Positions 15,601 through 24,600 of a stretch of 64,000 nt of DNA are shown here, one piece after another (the first letter of the stretch is position 1; every line of letters starts with the position of its first letter). The position numbers and the translations under genes were made by a program. This DNA comes from Lytechinus variegatus (taxonomy: Eukaryota; Echinodermata; Echinoidea; Temnopleuroida; Toxopneustidae): assembly GCF_018143015.1 (NCBI RefSeq), contig NC_054743.1, positions 44,364,922 through 44,428,921 on the forward strand, in the 5' to 3' direction. The notes below the pieces were generated by a model. It did not search any database and was not told where the DNA came from. It worked only from the letters and a program-made list of their open reading frames with translations.

Positions 15601-18138
15601 ACATTTCAGAAACTTAACCTTAGGTTAAGATTTTGATGTTGATTCCCCCTACATTGTCTAAGTTCATTGACCCTAAATGACCTTTGACCTGGTCATGTGA
15701 TCTGAAACTCAGGCAAGATGTTCAGTAATACTTGATTAACCTTATGGCCAAGTTTCATGAACTAGGTCCATATTCTTCACAGTTTTAGGAGCAGTGAACG
15801 AGAACGACGGTACAGTCATCTGCTCGTTCGAGTCAACGTCGTCATCTGCCCTTGTTCACTACAGATGCGAATACTTTAGATTTCACTCGACTTTTACGTG
15901 TACGTACGTCCACGTGAAACAGCGCGATAACCAGCGGGTCATGACACGCTGCCCGACCCAGAAGATCTGGCGCACCATCACGTGGCAACCCGGTCGGGTG
16001 ATGCGAAGGTGCAACTTGTGCACACGTGCCCTTTCACTTGCTTTGATTCCTTTTTACTTGAGTTAGGACATATATCAATGTATATTTTGGAGATCAGAAA
16101 GCAATTTCCAATATGGTAGACATAATGCATCGTACAACTTACATTAATTTTATGAAAAGTCACTGAAAACTGTGTTTTATAAGGGAAAGGTTGATCTTCA
16201 CGCTGGGCTTGAACGGTTAAAATGACGTCACTAACGTGCACATCGTCTATGATTTAGGAGAACCGCAAAATGGATGTGGCGAGGTTCTCGATTTTGATAG
16301 TGGACGTGTGTGAGGACACGGGGCAATGGCAGGCCAAAAAATGACGTCATCTCGTACTAGTCCTCCATGTCGACGTACGTTTCTAAAAGTGCTCACTTTC
16401 TAAGTTATGCTGTCATTTCAAAATCTTAACCTTTGGTTAACATTTGGTGTTGACGCTGCCGTCGGAAAAGCGGCGCCTAAAGTTTCACTCTGCTTCACAG
16501 GTGAGACAAAACCCCCCCACAAATATCATTAAGATTTCTGTTAGATGATTGGATTTTTATTTGTTTGCTTGAAGTTTGAACCGGTTTCCTCTCTTTTTTT
16601 CTATCCTTTCTTCATCCTTCCTAGCATTCCTTTTTCTTTTGCTCCATCTTTCCTAGCTTTCTTTCCTGATCCTTCCTCTCTCGTTCATTTTTCTTTCTTT
16701 CCTTCTTTCTCTTACTTTCATTCTTTTTAAAATTTCTATCTTTTATTTCCTTAATTCTTTCTATCCTTAAACTTTTCTTTGCTTCCTCCGCCCTTCATCT
16801 TTTTCTTCTCTCGCCTTCCATTATTTTCTTTCTTCAATCACTCCTCCCTCTTTCATTCTTTATCCCTTCTAATTCTTTTCCTGTATTCTTTCTTTCCCTT
16901 ACGTTTTTCTTCTGTTTCTGTCAAAGAATGAAGGAAACATTTTTATTTCCTTCATTCTTTCTTTTTTTCTCTCCTTTATTCTCTCTTTCACACAACTATT
17001 CCTCTTCCCTTCCTTTCTTTTTCTTACTTTCTGTATACATTTCAAAGAATGACGGAAACCTTTCTTTCATCCTTTTATTTGAACTTTTTTCTTTTATTTT
17101 TCCTTTATTTTTCCTTCATTTTTTCTTTCTTTCCTTTCAATTTATCTCTTTTCTTTCCTTCCTCCATTCTTTTGTTCACCCTCCCTTCCTTTTCTTTATA
17201 ATTTTCTTCACAAGTCTAACATTGTGTAGCGGCCTTCTTTGTTGATTGTCTTTATCAAGACCTGGCTCGGTCGGTCCAGCTTGCAACGTGGCACGCTTTG
17301 ATTTTGACTTGTCTAGACTCTGTCTCTGGTCAGTAGAGGCGCTGGTCAGAAAATTGGGATCGTCCCAGTTTACAGGGACTGTCTCAGTTTATAAGGATAT
17401 CTTCACACAAGAAATCTAGGAAAGTTCATTCACCTGTACCTGTCAAGTGCCGACACCAATCAAGTGTGCTAGTCAATGTAAACATATATCAGGTTTCATG
17501 ACAAGATTATTGGAAGACGGTAAGTCATGAAAAATAGACGGTGAACTGGGGAAATTGAGGTCACTGAATCTATTTTTAGCACTCTCAATTTCCGTAATTG
17601 CTGTCATTGTCCCGTAGGCGTAGGGGGAAGTGAAAAAAAAAGTCCCCATAAACAAGGACAGTCTCAATTTATCAAGACATGATTTGTCTTGGTTTATGAG
17701 GATATTCTTGTTTTCTGGGACAATCCCAATTTTTGGACCAGCACCTCTACTACCCTCTACTGTAGTTGTCGATTGTCCCGTATTTCATTTTGATATCTAG
17801 TCACCCTGGGACTTCGTCATGGCCGTGAAACGGTTAGCATGGTTAGGTTAGCAGACAATAAGCTCAGGACACTATCTACACTTTAGTAAAAATAGTTACA
17901 GTTTCGAGAAACGGGCCCCAGCAGAGCCAGACCAGGCAGCCAGCACGATCCCGGCCCGACCGACTACCACTACAGACCCCCGCGGTAGCGGTCCCGGGGT
18001 GGCGCGGCCGGCGACTGTCCGTGGAGCTCAATATCGAAGAAGGCGTAAATCAAGGTTAACAATTGTGATCATATACCGAGTAATAGAACGATTATTTGAA
18101 ATTGAATTTATTAATGTTCCTTACACTATCCGCTGCAT
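3676..18138 (-). CDS. RPF2: RPF2, ribosome production factor 2 homologue (Brix domain), 9 coding exons
   Basis: Minus-strand exons in transcript order: 18125-18138, 12794-12964, 12089-12210, 11382-11458, 8969-9068, 8032-8134, 6675-6819 and 3676-3849. That list is eight located exons; no ninth is needed because they join in phase through GT-AG introns to a 301-residue protein (human RPF2 has 306). Seen in the sequence: the N-terminal KPKNQRVKRALEKRDPKL segment, RPFEDQTSLEF (residues 67-77), FGSHSKKRP, the YHTLDMIELGVENF segment, SGSRTPRVEL and a lysine-rich tail. Family knowledge: RPF2 is a nucleolar Brix protein that, with RRS1, brings 5S RNP (5S rRNA, uL18, uL5) into pre-60S particles. The start exon has only 14 coding bases (M-Q-R-I and two bases of V). 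It is chosen because it supplies the missing N-terminus, the right phase and a GTAAGG donor; it is the least certain exon. Intron 1 is about 5.2 kb and full of mobile elements. Confidence 0.93.
3909..4204. repeat. (CAT)n trinucleotide microsatellite
   Basis: Long runs of CAT with CAC and CGT variants lie in the RPF2 intron before the last exon. The His/Ile-rich and Met-rich open frames on the two strands are products of the repeat, not genes. Confidence 0.9.
4402..4555. repeat. (CAT)n microsatellite, second block
   Basis: A second CAT/CAC-rich block is separated from the first by about 200 bases of ordinary sequence. Confidence 0.85.
4884..5602 (+). mobile_element. Element A copy 2, diverged, inside RPF2 intron
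   Basis: The left end AACCCTAAAAGGACTGG is mirrored by CCCAGTCTTTTTATAGTTA at the right. The interior keeps the family landmarks: a G run, GATCTCGGCCC, GGCCGAAATTTGGCA and GGTCTCAAAAGTTGCACGAG. It is more diverged than copies 1 and 3 and has no coding capacity. Confidence 0.55.
7117..7828 (+). mobile_element. Element A copy 3, inside RPF2 intron
   Basis: It aligns by eye with the copy at 2.3-3.0 kb over almost its full length. Shared parts include the AT-rich middle, GGTCTCAAAAGTTGCGC, and a terminal G/C-rich block. It ends in GCCTAGATAGGGTT, the intact right inverted repeat of the family. The left end is degraded. Confidence 0.6.
10685..11134. mobile_element. MITE-1 fragment, left end missing
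   Basis: The central and right parts of the TTAA-ended MITE-1 family are recognisable: CTCACTATTTCTTTTG, AATTATACAATATTTCAA, and a right end close to GGAGTGGACTTATCCTTTAA. The left terminal repeat is absent. It lies in an RPF2 intron. Confidence 0.65.
11862..12005 (-). mobile_element. Fragment of the GGGCGGATCCAGG element
   Basis: Read on the minus strand, it matches the right part of the intact element at 31.2-31.4 kb, including the poly-G block and the GCCGGC..TGTGCC segment. Only one end is present. Confidence 0.5.
13025..13314. repeat. Tandem duplication of about 145 bases in RPF2 intron 1
   Basis: Two adjacent copies run from about 13025-13172 and 13173-13314. Both contain GAAGAAATGAGAAAATGAGA, CATTCTATAATAAAAAC and CCACATCTCAGT. 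They differ by scattered substitutions and small gaps, so the duplication is not very recent. Confidence 0.85.
13988..14595. mobile_element. Element with CGAAGCGCGAG core and ATCGATGCC-type ends
   Basis: The left end AGGGGCGTCGAT and the right end ATCGATGCCTCTG are inverted relatives. Inside are a G run, a CA/TA dinucleotide tract (14068-14166) and one unit of the GAGCGCGAAGCGCGAGCTGA repeat that forms an array at 41.3 kb. No coding capacity is seen. Confidence 0.5.
15461..16510 (+). mobile_element. Element B copy 1, split by a 0.6-kb insertion
   Basis: The left end has CAAGTGG and then GTCTCACCTGC; the right end has GGAAAAGCGGCGCC and CAGGTGAGAC, which inverts the GTCTCACCTG end. One exact DR1 motif lies at 15678-15690. 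The element's sequence breaks near 15776 and resumes near 16397. The intervening segment is absent from the other three copies. Confidence 0.7.
15777..16396. other. Unidentified insertion within element B, CpG-rich
   Basis: This segment interrupts a sequence that is continuous in the other element B copies. It is richer in CpG than its surroundings. It carries two perfect TGACGTCA palindromes (16223-16230 and 16342-16349) and several ACGTG motifs. A 90-codon open frame at 15794-16066 resembles no family I recognise. I found no convincing inverted ends. Confidence 0.5.
16580..17215. repeat. Pyrimidine-rich (TTTC/TTCC) tract
   Basis: About 600 bases are dominated by C and T, with TTTCTTTC, CCTTCC and similar runs. 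The open frames through it are low complexity. Confidence 0.8.
17332..17752. mobile_element. Foldback element, about 420 bases
   Basis: The left arm (GTAGAGGCGCTGGTC, AAAATTGGGAT, GTCCC) is repeated inverted at the right (GGGACAATCCCAATTTTTGG, ACCAGCACCTCTAC). The arms are long and imperfect. No coding sequence is seen. Confidence 0.65.
17818..17925 (+). mobile_element. Truncated copy of the GAGAAACGGGCCCC element
   Basis: It matches the right arm of the 19.2-20.2 kb element: GTGAAACGGTTAGC, AGCTCAGGACACTATCT and GAGAAACGGGCCCC. The left arm is missing. Confidence 0.6.
17907..18045. other. GC-rich block in RPF2 intron 1, near the shared promoter
   Basis: Roughly 140 bases are strongly G/C-rich with many CpGs, in an otherwise AT-rich window. 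It begins near a truncated copy of the GAGAAACGGGCCCC element end and finishes about 80 bases from RPF2 coding exon 1. I do not recognise it as rRNA or tRNA. It could be a regulatory island or the remnant of another element. Confidence 0.4.
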
Positions 18139-18606
18139 CCTCCTGTAGTAAAGAAATTTAATCAATGTTGTTTTTTTAGTGATTATTAAGGGTATTCTTG
18201 AGCTCACACCGCAATGGCACACACGTGGAACTGCAAATACTTTAGTATCAATTGGCCTAGCCCTAGGCTTTGTTCAATAAGATTTGAATCGAATCTGTCA
18301 GTATTATTATTGAAATAGACCTATTTACAAAGATTTAGTGAATTGAACTTTTTTCATGATAATTAAAAGAATGTGAAATATTTAAAAAGATGATATAGTA
18401 ATAAGATAGCACGATTTTAATGAAGGTCATATCAATAAATAATGCCTGAATGTGAAACAAAAGACTATTTCATTTTCAGTCACATGATTTATCACATGAC
18501 TCACCAGCAGTGAAACAAATCCGGAAAATGGGTGGAATGGAATACGCACCGTAAATTAATCCCAGAACTGTTCTTGAATGAATTAGGTTATTTACTTGTG
18601 ACAATT
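18139..18606. promoter_or_regulatory. Bidirectional promoter interval between RPF2 and OSTM1
   Basis: The two start codons point away from each other across about 470 bases. An ETS-like CCGGAA at 18521-18526, followed by AAATGG, resembles the ETS/YY1 arrangement of many housekeeping promoters. On the RPF2 side, the sequence ending in TACTACAG (in transcript orientation) just before the start codon could be an acceptor for a 5' UTR intron. A short upstream open frame (18528-18554, eight codons) precedes the OSTM1 start and may or may not be transcribed. Confidence 0.55.
18480..18499. promoter_or_regulatory. Paired M-box/E-box sites (TCACATGA twice)
   Basis: TCACATGA occurs at 18480-18487 and again at 18492-18499, with starts 12 bases apart. 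This is the MITF/TFE-type M-box, related to the CLEAR motif of lysosomal genes. It lies 108-127 bases upstream of the OSTM1 start. Binding is inferred from the motif only. Confidence 0.5.
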
Positions 18607-21600
18607 ATGGAGCCATTATTTGTCATATCATTCTTGTGTGGAACCATCATGTCCATCTCGCTTTTTTCTTTGAGCTTGTTGTTGCCCTCTCCTCGGATTC
18701 TTGTGGCTGCTGATTCTGTGGACAGTGACAAGTGGATGCCGGGGAGCTCCGGCGTGGATCTACATTCCATTTCCCGTGAAGAGGGCTCTTTATTCGTCAA
18801 TCCGCCTGGCTTAAAGTTAAATTCAAATTCAAAAGGACAAGGCCAAGCAGCCATTGATAATTTGAATCCTCTTGCATGTACTCAAGAACATATTTTAGTT
18901 GACATTGACAACTTGCCGGTGGATTTTACGAAGTGCCATCACAGAAAAGAACTATTAAGTGCATACAGCAATGCTTCCTCAGCATTCATTGAATGTGCAG
19001 TTAAGAATGCAAAGCCGGTTTTGTATTGTGGACATTGTGTATTGGAGTTTGACTTATCAAGGAAAGCGTGGAGTAATATTGAAAATGTATTACTTTTTTT
19101 CTTTCTTTTGCATTTTACTATTATTTCGTAAATTTTAAGTTTATGCTCGAGTCTGGGAATTTAAAATGTCAGTGCACTCGGTTAGTGTTGGAGTAGATTA
19201 TCTGCGCCAGGGGCCCGTTTCTCAACACCTGGACAAGTTAGTCATATCTTTATCCACCAACCACGGAGTTCTAATCTTACTAAACCCGTTTCTCGAAAGG
19301 CCTCCTAACTATATCGATATTATCGGTAAAAAGAGCAGACGAGACGTAGCCTTAGTCACAAAATAGCATAATTTTCAAAAAGAAAAATTATAACAAAATT
19401 GCAAATATTGTGATGAATTGGGAATTTCATCTTTTAAGAATAATAGCACAGGTATATTATGCACCATACATACTTAGACCATGAAGACTTGAGCATTCAA
19501 TTGCTGAGAAAATGGAATTATGAATAATTGATCTCGTGTCTAAAAAATCACATGTGGACGTTGAGATGGGTACCCCCGGGATATCCAATTTTAATAGTTT
19601 ACGAAAGTAAAACCATAACGGTTTTCGTTGTAAAATGAGGATAATTATACGGTATTTTACGATTCCAAACATCATCAAAATATAGTTTAACAATTTTCTT
19701 TTAAATCTTAGATACTGAAACTTACTATTTGACAAATTCTATGCATAAATTAGAGATAGAATTTATCAAAATGTTAATAGGGGTCTGAAAACGACAAATA
19801 CGAGTCCATTTATGGATGGCCTGACGTGGTAGAATCTTTATCAAATAAATTATTTTACTATTTCAAAATGAATGGTTTTGTGGAGTATTACCAACAGTTT
19901 TTGTAGATTCTTTGTATTACCATGATCATAGAATGCATTATCCAACTTGTTTTTTGATGTAATTTCAACATCTTTGATTGATTACGAAAGATTATAATTT
20001 TCACATTTCCTAGGCACTTTTGCATGTCATAGTCTACCCACGTGATGCCACTACGTCATTAAGAAAGAAGTTATGACAGGTTCGGAGGTGTCATAAATAT
20101 TTAGTGAGGTTGTTGTACCCGATCTTGGTAAAGAGGGCTTCGTGAAACGGTTAGCGGACAAGTAGCTCACTATCTCCGATTTAGTCAAGAAGTTAGACTT
20201 ATGACGGTGTTGAGAAACGGGCCCCAGGTCACTTGTTCACTGCTACCACCCTGCCTGTGGTGAATCTACAGGTAGGACTATGGTATGCCAATGTTGTACA
20301 GAGCACACACTTCAAAAAAATCATTAAAATGTCACTTTTGAGACCAAAATTACTAATTTTCATACAGTTGCAATTCATTTTTCATTAGGTAACTTGGGAA
20401 TAATTTTTGTATTCACCAGAGCGCTCAAAAACTTGAATTTTGGGCATATTTTTGTGTACGCCCTCTATTGGTGGAAAGTAATATGGCAAGAAAATTTTCA
20501 TTTTTTGATCTCTATTTTTAATTAAGAAAAAAATGATTTAAAGAATCAAATTGAAATAAGAGCCAAGTAGTATAAATAATAGGTGTAATGAAAACTGTCA
20601 GTGTAAAAAAATCAAGCATTTGCCCCAAAGAAAAAGAGAAAATAAGCCAAACATTGCCACCCTTATTTTGCCACACATGGAGATATAACTGAGAACAAGG
20701 TTATATTATAACCTTGTTCATTGAATGAGTGGGTCAGACCTGTCAAATGACCATGTACAATATAAATTATGATTACATGTAGTTACCTCCACCATTACTC
20801 TGCATCTTTGTGCACTCATTCAATGATTAAGGTTATGATATAACCTCTGTTGTACATGTAGGACTTCCTGTGTGGGGAAATAAGGCTGGCAATGTTTTAC
20901 TTGTTTTCTCTTGTTCTTGGGGACAAATGCTTGATTTTTTTACACAGGTGTCAGTTTCCATTGCAACTACTCATGTAATTTTGTATTTTGCTCTAATGTA
21001 AATTGAATTCTTTTAATTATTTTTTTTCTAAATTAAAAATAGAGGTTGTTGAATGACTATTTTCTTGCAATTTTACTTTCCACCAATAGATGCTCAAAAT
21101 TAAAGGTTTTTGCAGTCTAGTGAATAAAAAAATGATGCCCAAGTTACTAATGAAAAATAAATCCCAACTGTATGGAAATAAGTACATGTATTTTTTCTTA
21201 CAAAACAGAAGTGATATACTGCATAGATCGACATGTGTGTAGATTCGCAATAGGCAGGGTGGTTGCAGTGAACAAGTGTGTCAGTGATGCTATACTGATG
21301 ATATGATTTAATTGATTTTATTGTTTTATGCCTGAATATGGTTTTATTGGTTCCTTTTCCTTCTCACTATGGCAAATGCCTGCAAAACTACGACGAGCTG
21401 TCTTATTCACAAGATATCAATCAATAAATTTCAAATAATTAATCTGCACATTAAAATCTATACATTGTATGAGCAAATGTACATAGGCCTACTGTCCAAA
21501 TGTTAAAAATGCATGTTGTAATGTAAGTATTTTGAAGTTTTAAGCAAAAAGAAACAACAAAAATCAACCAGGCATTCCATTAGACTAGACCATGATTCAC

Positions 21601-24600
21601 AATTTGTATTTCCCTTACAGGATGAAGAATGCAAGGAAGACATACTTGTTTCTGATAAACTGCAGATTGTGAGTCAAACACAAGCTTTCCTCACTCAGCT
21701 GTGGCGTGATGGGAATTGTCAAAGTAAGTTTTCACTTAGGAAACATTCCGGACAAGTCCCCTCCACCTGATAGAATAGGAGTCCATAGTCCCGTAACACA
21801 AAGAGTTAGCGATTGATCGTACGCTTGATTTTCACGATTGATCGCACATTGTAGTCAATGGAATCAATTGTAGAAAAATGTTTTAGGATCATTGCTAAGT
21901 TTTGTGTTACGGGCCCCATGTCTATTAAGATATTTGGTAGTTTTGATAATGATTTTTTCCCCTTCTCACTCCCTTCTCACGACTGTTTACACTTTTTGTT
22001 TCTCTTTCAAATGTTTCCACGTCACACTTCTCTCCCCCTCTCTTTCTCATGAAATCTCTCTGTTTATCCCCTTCTTTCTGCATATGTGCTTTCACTTTAT
22101 AAGTTGCGAGGGCATTTCATTTCTAATGAAATTTAATCATTTTGTACTTTCGTTATCCTGTAAGCAGATTTACATTCAATTTATACAATCTATGTACTTT
22201 GTCCTTGCAAGCTTTAACCATAATGTACATGTACTACACTGAATAATAATTATAATGATAATAATAATAATGATAATGATAATAATAAAAAATGATAATA
22301 ATAATCAATATTTATATGGTGCAAACTACAGTTAAGTCTCTGAGCGCTCAAAGTCTCTTAGTGCTCAATAATTACTTGATAGTAATATTTTGTATATTTA
22401 TTTATTCACTGTCAGTAAAAAAAAACATTACTGTTGAATCCTTTTTAATAACATGTTCACAAGACTAAATTGTTATTACTTTTCCATTCTTCCTTATCAG
22501 TTATACTTTTCTTCTTTACACTGCAAACTTTACAGATTGCTATGCTGAAAATCTGAACTTTAATGCAACCAACTCAACTCAAGAATTCCTCAAGAACTAT
22601 AATGACACAATGACCTGCTTTTTGAACAATGGCGGATGCTCTGTAAGTATTCTTGAATGAGGTAATTTATTACTATTTTATTTTTTTGTCTCTTACTCTT
22701 CCTCTTCTAACCTCCACTTCCTCCTATTTTTTTTTCTTTCAGTTTCTTTTTCCTCTGCTTCCCAACTTTGTGTCAATCTATAGAATATCTGCCTGATATT
22801 TCTATATTACATGGATACTGAAAGTGGATAAGGTGGCAAAAATACTCTCTGATTATCAGTTGAATCTTTTAAATCCTATAATTAAGTGTAATAAGTACAG
22901 CAATGGCCCAAAGTATAGTGTAGGCCTATGTACCAGATAATCAAATTTTAGTGTGATAATAACTAATATGGGTTGCTTCATTCCCCCTCTTTGTACATTT
23001 ATTGTATGTATTCCCTTTCCAATTTAAAATTATTTTGCCCTGTTTGAAAAAAAAAATCTTCTGGTTGTGGTTGAAATCTGTCAAAAATAATTGAACCTCT
23101 CATTGACAACAGAATGATGAACAAAATCATGATTTAAACTTAACTTTATATGGAAAACCAACATAGCTTTGTATAACTTTCCAGTGAATTTTCAATCATT
23201 TTATTGGTTTACTTTGTGATCTTGCTTGTCAACACTTTCCAATATTGTTATAAAGTAAGGTAGACTACACACCCTTTTCAATGTTTCACTTTCGTTTTTA
23301 CATATTCCCTGGTTCCCCCCTTTTTTATTACTAAATCCAAGTTCATTTCCTTTCTGATTGAAAATCAATCAAAGTTCAATTCTTCTGCACAGTCATGCGT
23401 GTAACATTCTCATTACAAATGAAAGGCTTTGCTCTTATCACAAACTCCCTGATCAGATTTAGGGGCAGATTCACTCCAACAAATAGTTCATTTGAATGAA
23501 AAGGAGAAAAAATGAAACTTGGATGTAAAAGAAGAAACTTATGACATTTTAAAGTTTTGCTTAATTTCACACTACCTGGTAGGAAGAAATTCTTCGAATG
23601 CTTGAGCACCTGATCAGGGTGGCGGTGCCAAAGCCGGGTAATAGTATGCAGCGCTTAGAAACATTGTATTAAGTGTTATATAAATGATGCATGTTGTTAT
23701 TATTATGTATTCACTTTACTAAGTGTATATTAATTATAATATCCAACAATCTTTTTTATGTTCATTTCACAGGATGATCCTGTACCAGTCGGCTCAAATA
23801 TGACATTATGTGATAATTGCAGTAAGGAATATGACACACTGAATGCCCTGTACAATGACCTTAGCGACGACCAACTTTGTATGGACATCATAGACTTGGT
23901 AAGCAATCTAATTGCTGTCAAATGTATTGCTGTACACATGCATGACCAAATTATTTCCAAACTACCCCCTAAACAAGTTTTTCTCTGTGTGCAAAATAAC
24001 CCCCTAAACAAGTTTTTTTGCGGGCTTTATTTACAAATTTTAGCCCCTAAACAAGTTGTCAGAATATGACCCCGGGAAAAAACATACCCTAAACATGTTT
24101 GGCTAGTCTAAAAAAAAGCTTTAAAAAAAAGACATACCCTAATACGTTGGACCATTGACCAGTCTATTCAAAACCACCCCTTTTTTTAAATCCAAGTGAA
24201 CGGCTCACCTGCGAAGCAGAGTGAGACTATAGGCGCCGCTTTTCCGACGGCGGCGGCGTCAACATCAAATCTTAACCTGAGGTTAAGTTTTTGAAATGAC
24301 GTCATAACTTAGAAAGTATATGGACCTAGTTAATAAAACTTGGCCATAAGGTTAATCAAGTATTACTAAACATCCTATTAGAGTTTCATGTCACATGACC
24401 AAGGTCAAAGGTCATTTAGGGTCAATGAACTTAGACCATGTTGGCGGGATCAACATCGAAATCTTAACCTGAGGTTAAGTTTTTTAAATGTCATCATAAC
24501 TTAGAAAATATATGGACCTAGTTCATGAAACTTGGACATAAGGTTAATCAAGTATCACTGAACATCCTGCACGAGTTTCACGTCACATGACCAAGGTCAA

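Larger units (their letters stand above)
15027..17808. mobile_element. Probable hAT-like element, 2.8 kb, carrying nested insertions
   Basis: The left end CAGGGTGGCCAGACGTCCCG faces a right end whose complement reads CAGGGTGACTAGATATC. The flanking octamers GGGCTTCA and GGACTTCG differ by two transitions, as decayed 8-base target duplications would. CAGGG-type ends with 8-base duplications are typical of hAT elements. No transposase is visible. Element B and a second foldback lie inside it, so much of the 2.8 kb is later insertion. The whole structure sits in RPF2 intron 1. Confidence 0.45.

Noticed and set aside
15794..16066. A 90-codon frame in the element B insert as a gene
   Set aside because: No recognisable domain, no splice signals tied to it and no second copy; left as an unexplained insert.
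17408..17440. Alternative RPF2 first exon encoding M-N-F-P-R-F-L
   Set aside because: It has a GT/GTGAAG junction in phase but its residues do not resemble RPF2 N-termini, and it lies inside a foldback element. The exon at 18125-18138 fits better.
18532..18606. OSTM1 start extended to 18532
   Set aside because: That extension begins with GTG; the first ATG in frame is 18607, which opens the signal segment.
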